Shown: piece by piece, positions 23,361 through 24,672 of the stretch
Numbering within the stretch: the stretch's first letter is position 1
How the letters are laid out: each line of letters starts with the position of its first letter
Program-made: the position numbers and the translations under genes
NCBI GenBank assembly: GCA_016296775.1
Contig: JAEDIE010000021.1
Coordinates: 1-24,672, forward strand
Direction: 5' to 3'
DNA length: 24,672 nucleotides
Source: Bacilli bacterium
Lineage (GTDB): Bacteria > Bacillota_I > Bacilli_A > RFN20 > CAG-826
The notes under the pieces: model-generated
What the model was told of the DNA's origin: nothing
The model's database searches: none
The model's input: the letters and a program-made list of their open reading frames with translations, nothing else

Positions 23361-24149
23361 TTATTTGCTAGCTTCAGGAAGGCAATGCATTCTTGTTCTA
23401 TTCATCATTCTAAAACCTTCACTAGGAATAGAAAAAGTTCTAAATCCATATTCAATTGCACGAACTTTCAAATATAAAACTACACTATTTGTCGCTTTAT
23501 TTCCCTTAGGGTATTGTGAAGAATGTAAATAAAGAGCATTAATTTGTCTTTTAAAATGTCCATAAGTTCTTACAAATTTATTAGGTTTATTAGTCATAAA
23601 TAAAGCAATAGCTTTAACATCAATATCATTATTTACCAATGTATTATTTGGTAAATAATGAGCAAAGATATCTTTATAATTAGCAAAATTACCTAGTTCT
23701 TTGATAGCTTTACCTACATTTAAATGATCAGCGTGACATTCACTACTTACATCAGGATCAGGAGCAAAAATAATATCTGGTTTAACATCATTAATAGTTA
23801 AAGCAATACCCTCTAATAAATCTTCATATTTATAGTTATTTCCATCACAAAGAGATAAAAATCTAACATCGGTTACACCTAAATATGAGGCACTTTTAAT
23901 AGATTCTTCTTTCCTTCTTTCTATTAATTGTTCTGTAGATAATTCTTCAGTTAAATTATCTCTTCCAAATCTTCCATCAGTACAAATTAAAAAGATTACT
24001 TTCTTTTTTAATTTAACTAATTTAGATACTGTTGCTCCAGCTCCTATTTCTATATCGTCTGGATGAGGTCCAACAAAAAGATATGTATTAAACGATTCTA
24101 TTTTTTCATTTTTTATAGCTAAATTTACAATAACTCTAGTTAATCCCAT
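23361..24149 (-). CDS. PIG-L/LmbE family deacetylase
   Basis: The 262-aa cytoplasmic protein has the PIG-L zinc-site motifs: GPHPDDIEIGAGAT (27-40, metal ligands His29 and Asp32) and HADH (139-142). These enzymes remove N-acetyl groups from GlcNAc-type substrates. FRTFSIPSEGFRMMNRTR near the end fits the family. Here the natural substrate is unknown; it could deacetylate an amino sugar, related to the neighbouring locus or not. It has its own promoter with no Shine-Dalgarno. It carries a 14-bp perfect inverted repeat at 23626-23661 within the coding region. Confidence 0.9.
   Translation of the reverse strand: MGLTRVIVNLAIKNEKIESFNTYLFVGPHPDDIEIGAGATVSKLVKLKKKVIFLICTDGRFGRDNLTEELSTEQLIERRKEESIKSASYLGVTDVRFLSLCDGNNYKYEDLLEGIALTINDVKPDIIFAPDPDVSSECHADHLNVGKAIKELGNFANYKDIFAHYLPNNTLVNNDIDVKAIALFMTNKPNKFVRTYGHFKRQINALYLHSSQYPKGNKATNSVVLYLKVRAIEYGFRTFSIPSEGFRMMNRTRMHCLPEASK
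23626..23661. repeat. 14-bp perfect inverted repeat inside the deacetylase gene
   Basis: TCATTATTTACCAA (23626-23639) and TTGGTAAATAATGA (23648-23661) pair perfectly around the 8-nt loop TGTATTAT. It encodes HYLPNNTLVNND. The loop length equals that of the 19-bp repeat in the regulator gene. Confidence 0.85.
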
Positions 24150-24155
24150 AAATTT

Positions 24156-24184
24156 ATTTTAACATTAAAAATTTAAGTAGTTAA
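24156..24184 (-). promoter_or_regulatory. deacetylase promoter, leaderless
   Basis: TTAACT (24179-24184), 17-bp spacer, TAAAAT (24156-24161), then 6 nt (AAATTT) to the ATG at 24149. The boxes match consensus at 4/6 and 5/6 with ideal spacing. No Shine-Dalgarno precedes the start. Confidence 0.55.
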
Positions 24185-24208
24185 TAAAATAAAGGATTAA
24201 ATAAAAAA

Positions 24209-24233
24209 TATATGATAAATCATATAGTTTTTT
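24209..24233. terminator. possible bidirectional terminator
   Basis: TATATGAT, AA, ATCATATA (24209-24226) is a perfect inverted repeat with A6 just before it and T6 at 24228-24233. The shape suits termination on both strands, but the stem is nearly all A-T and thus weak. An operator for the deacetylase gene is an alternative. Confidence 0.35.
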
Positions 24234-24245
24234 ATTAAATTGAAA

Positions 24246-24264
24246 AGTTTGGATAATCCAAACT
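24246..24264. repeat. 9-bp perfect inverted repeat
   Basis: AGTTTGGAT, A, ATCCAAACT. The single-base centre suits a dimeric DNA-binding protein better than an RNA hairpin. It lies about 60 bp upstream of the deacetylase -35 box. Confidence 0.45.
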
Positions 24265-24281
24265 ACTAATATCAATATTAC

Positions 24282-24470
24282 TTAAATAAATATCATAAAT
24301 AGTAAGTTTACTATTAATAGAACCATAATAAGTTTATACTTTATGTTTGTAGCTATAAAAACTTTTACTTTTGCTTCATCATTTGATTTAGCAAACTTAC
24401 TTTCTATTCCTTTTAAGGTTATTTGTAAAGAAGATGTTAAAATTGTATTTTTAAATATAAAAGTATAAAA
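24282..24470 (-). pseudogene. possible remnant of a membrane-protein gene
   Basis: A 62-codon open frame on the minus strand has no start codon in its first part. It reads as hydrophilic sequence (LKGIESKFAKSNDEAKVKV) followed by a hydrophobic end (LIMVLLIVNLLFMIFI) and a stop. This looks like the tail of a protein whose front is lost. An open frame overlapping its 3' end (ending SLDYPNFSI) suggests further frameshift decay. I cannot name the parent gene. Confidence 0.25.
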
Positions 24471-24538
24471 CTATAATATTTAAATATGTTAAGTACACTT
24501 ATACCAACAATTTTTATATTTCAATCTAATTAAAAAAT

Positions 24539-24568
24539 CTTACATTTTTCAAAATTTAAAGATAAAAT
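24539..24568 (+). promoter_or_regulatory. promoter for the gene at the right edge
   Basis: CTTACA (24539-24544), 18-bp spacer, TAAAAT (24563-24568), matching consensus at 4/6 and 5/6. Transcription would start near 24575, giving a leader of about 60 nt with a hairpin. Confidence 0.5.
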
Positions 24569-24589
24569 AACAAATGTGTGTTGCTAATA

Positions 24590-24624
24590 AGCGTAAGTCC
24601 AACCTGGACTTACGTTATTTTTTT
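24590..24624 (+). terminator. leader terminator hairpin abutting the Shine-Dalgarno
   Basis: CGTAAGTCC (24592-24600) pairs with GGACTTACG (24606-24614) around AACCT; two more pairs extend the stem outward (G-T and A-T). The T-rich tail TTATTTTTTT runs to 24624 and touches the GGAGG at 24625-24629. No plus-strand gene lies upstream to be terminated, so it may attenuate the gene that follows. Confidence 0.7.
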
Positions 24625-24633
24625 GGAGGATTT

Positions 24634-24672
24634 ATGAAAGAAAATAAATTACAAACTAAAAAAATTTCTACT
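24634..24672 (+). CDS. start of a gene, cut by the window edge
   Basis: Thirteen codons (MKENKLQTKKIST) follow GGAGG with a 4-nt gap and run off the window. This is too little to identify the product. The start choice is supported by the Shine-Dalgarno and the promoter upstream. Confidence 0.65.
   Translation, partial: MKENKLQTKKIST

Larger units (their letters stand above)
24185..24538. other. mostly non-coding stretch with inverted repeats
   Basis: No intact gene of convincing length is seen between the deacetylase promoter and the promoter at 24539. The stretch holds two inverted repeats (24209-24226 and 24246-24264), listed separately, and a possible gene remnant at 24282-24470. A 41-codon plus-strand frame at 24343-24468 lacks a Shine-Dalgarno and mirrors that remnant. 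Confidence 0.6.

Noticed and set aside
24343..24468. Plus-strand open frame of 41 codons in the right-hand gap
   Set aside because: No Shine-Dalgarno and no suitable promoter spacing; the opposite strand gives the more protein-like peptide.

Overview
The window is very AT-rich and densely coded, with lipoprotein signal peptides, Shine-Dalgarno sites of the AAAGGAG type and no outer-membrane proteins. This points to a low-GC member of the Firmicutes/Bacilli, most like the uncultured gut Bacilli near the Acholeplasma/RF39/RFN20 group. That placement is an inference from gene types and composition only. Every Trp codon is read as TGG and all ORFs are full length under the standard bacterial code, so there is no sign of a Mycoplasma-type UGA=Trp code. 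TGA occurs once as a stop, in an ATGA overlap.

Left edge (1-3080, all minus strand): a tRNA-Val(GAC), a Nudix hydrolase, a DUF3737 beta-helix protein, cysteine synthase and a small lipoprotein. Then (3238-6132, plus strand) come an SGNH/GDSL esterase, an MsmX/UgpC-type sugar-ABC ATPase with an unusual basic N-terminal extension, and a small protein of unknown function. The two blocks diverge from a 157-bp regulatory region. A bidirectional terminator at 6131-6161 separates the plus block from the next one.

Core (6164-23287, all minus strand, so transcribed right to left): a YesM-type sensor kinase and YesN-type AraC response regulator; then a sugar-uptake operon of substrate-binding lipoprotein, two permeases (LplB/YtcP class), a second lipoprotein with a BMP-like binding fold plus a C-terminal secreted domain, and a large carbohydrate-binding lipoprotein with a recent tandem domain duplication. 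These are followed by cytoplasmic enzymes: a GH37-like alpha-glycosidase, a GH3 beta-glycosidase, a GH31 glycosidase and an alpha/beta-fold esterase. An RDD membrane protein ends the operon. Together it reads as a Gram-positive polysaccharide utilisation locus: surface capture, ABC import energised by the MsmX encoded about 12 kb away on the other strand, de-esterification and hydrolysis in the cytoplasm, all under a two-component system. The substrate is not determined by the sequence; mixed alpha and beta linkages with ester decorations are suggested.

Right edge: a PIG-L/LmbE deacetylase, a 484-bp mostly non-coding stretch with inverted repeats and a possible gene remnant, then a leader hairpin and the first 13 codons of a plus-strand gene.

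The most unusual signals are small-scale: a 30-nt perfect hairpin lodged exactly between the Shine-Dalgarno and the start codon of the GH37 gene; a 20/21 identical element 17-18 bp upstream of two predicted -35 boxes, at the transport operon and at the small lipoprotein gene; four genes whose predicted -10 box sits 6-7 nt before the ATG (leaderless mRNAs); and long perfect inverted repeats inside coding regions (19 bp in the response regulator, 14 bp in the deacetylase).
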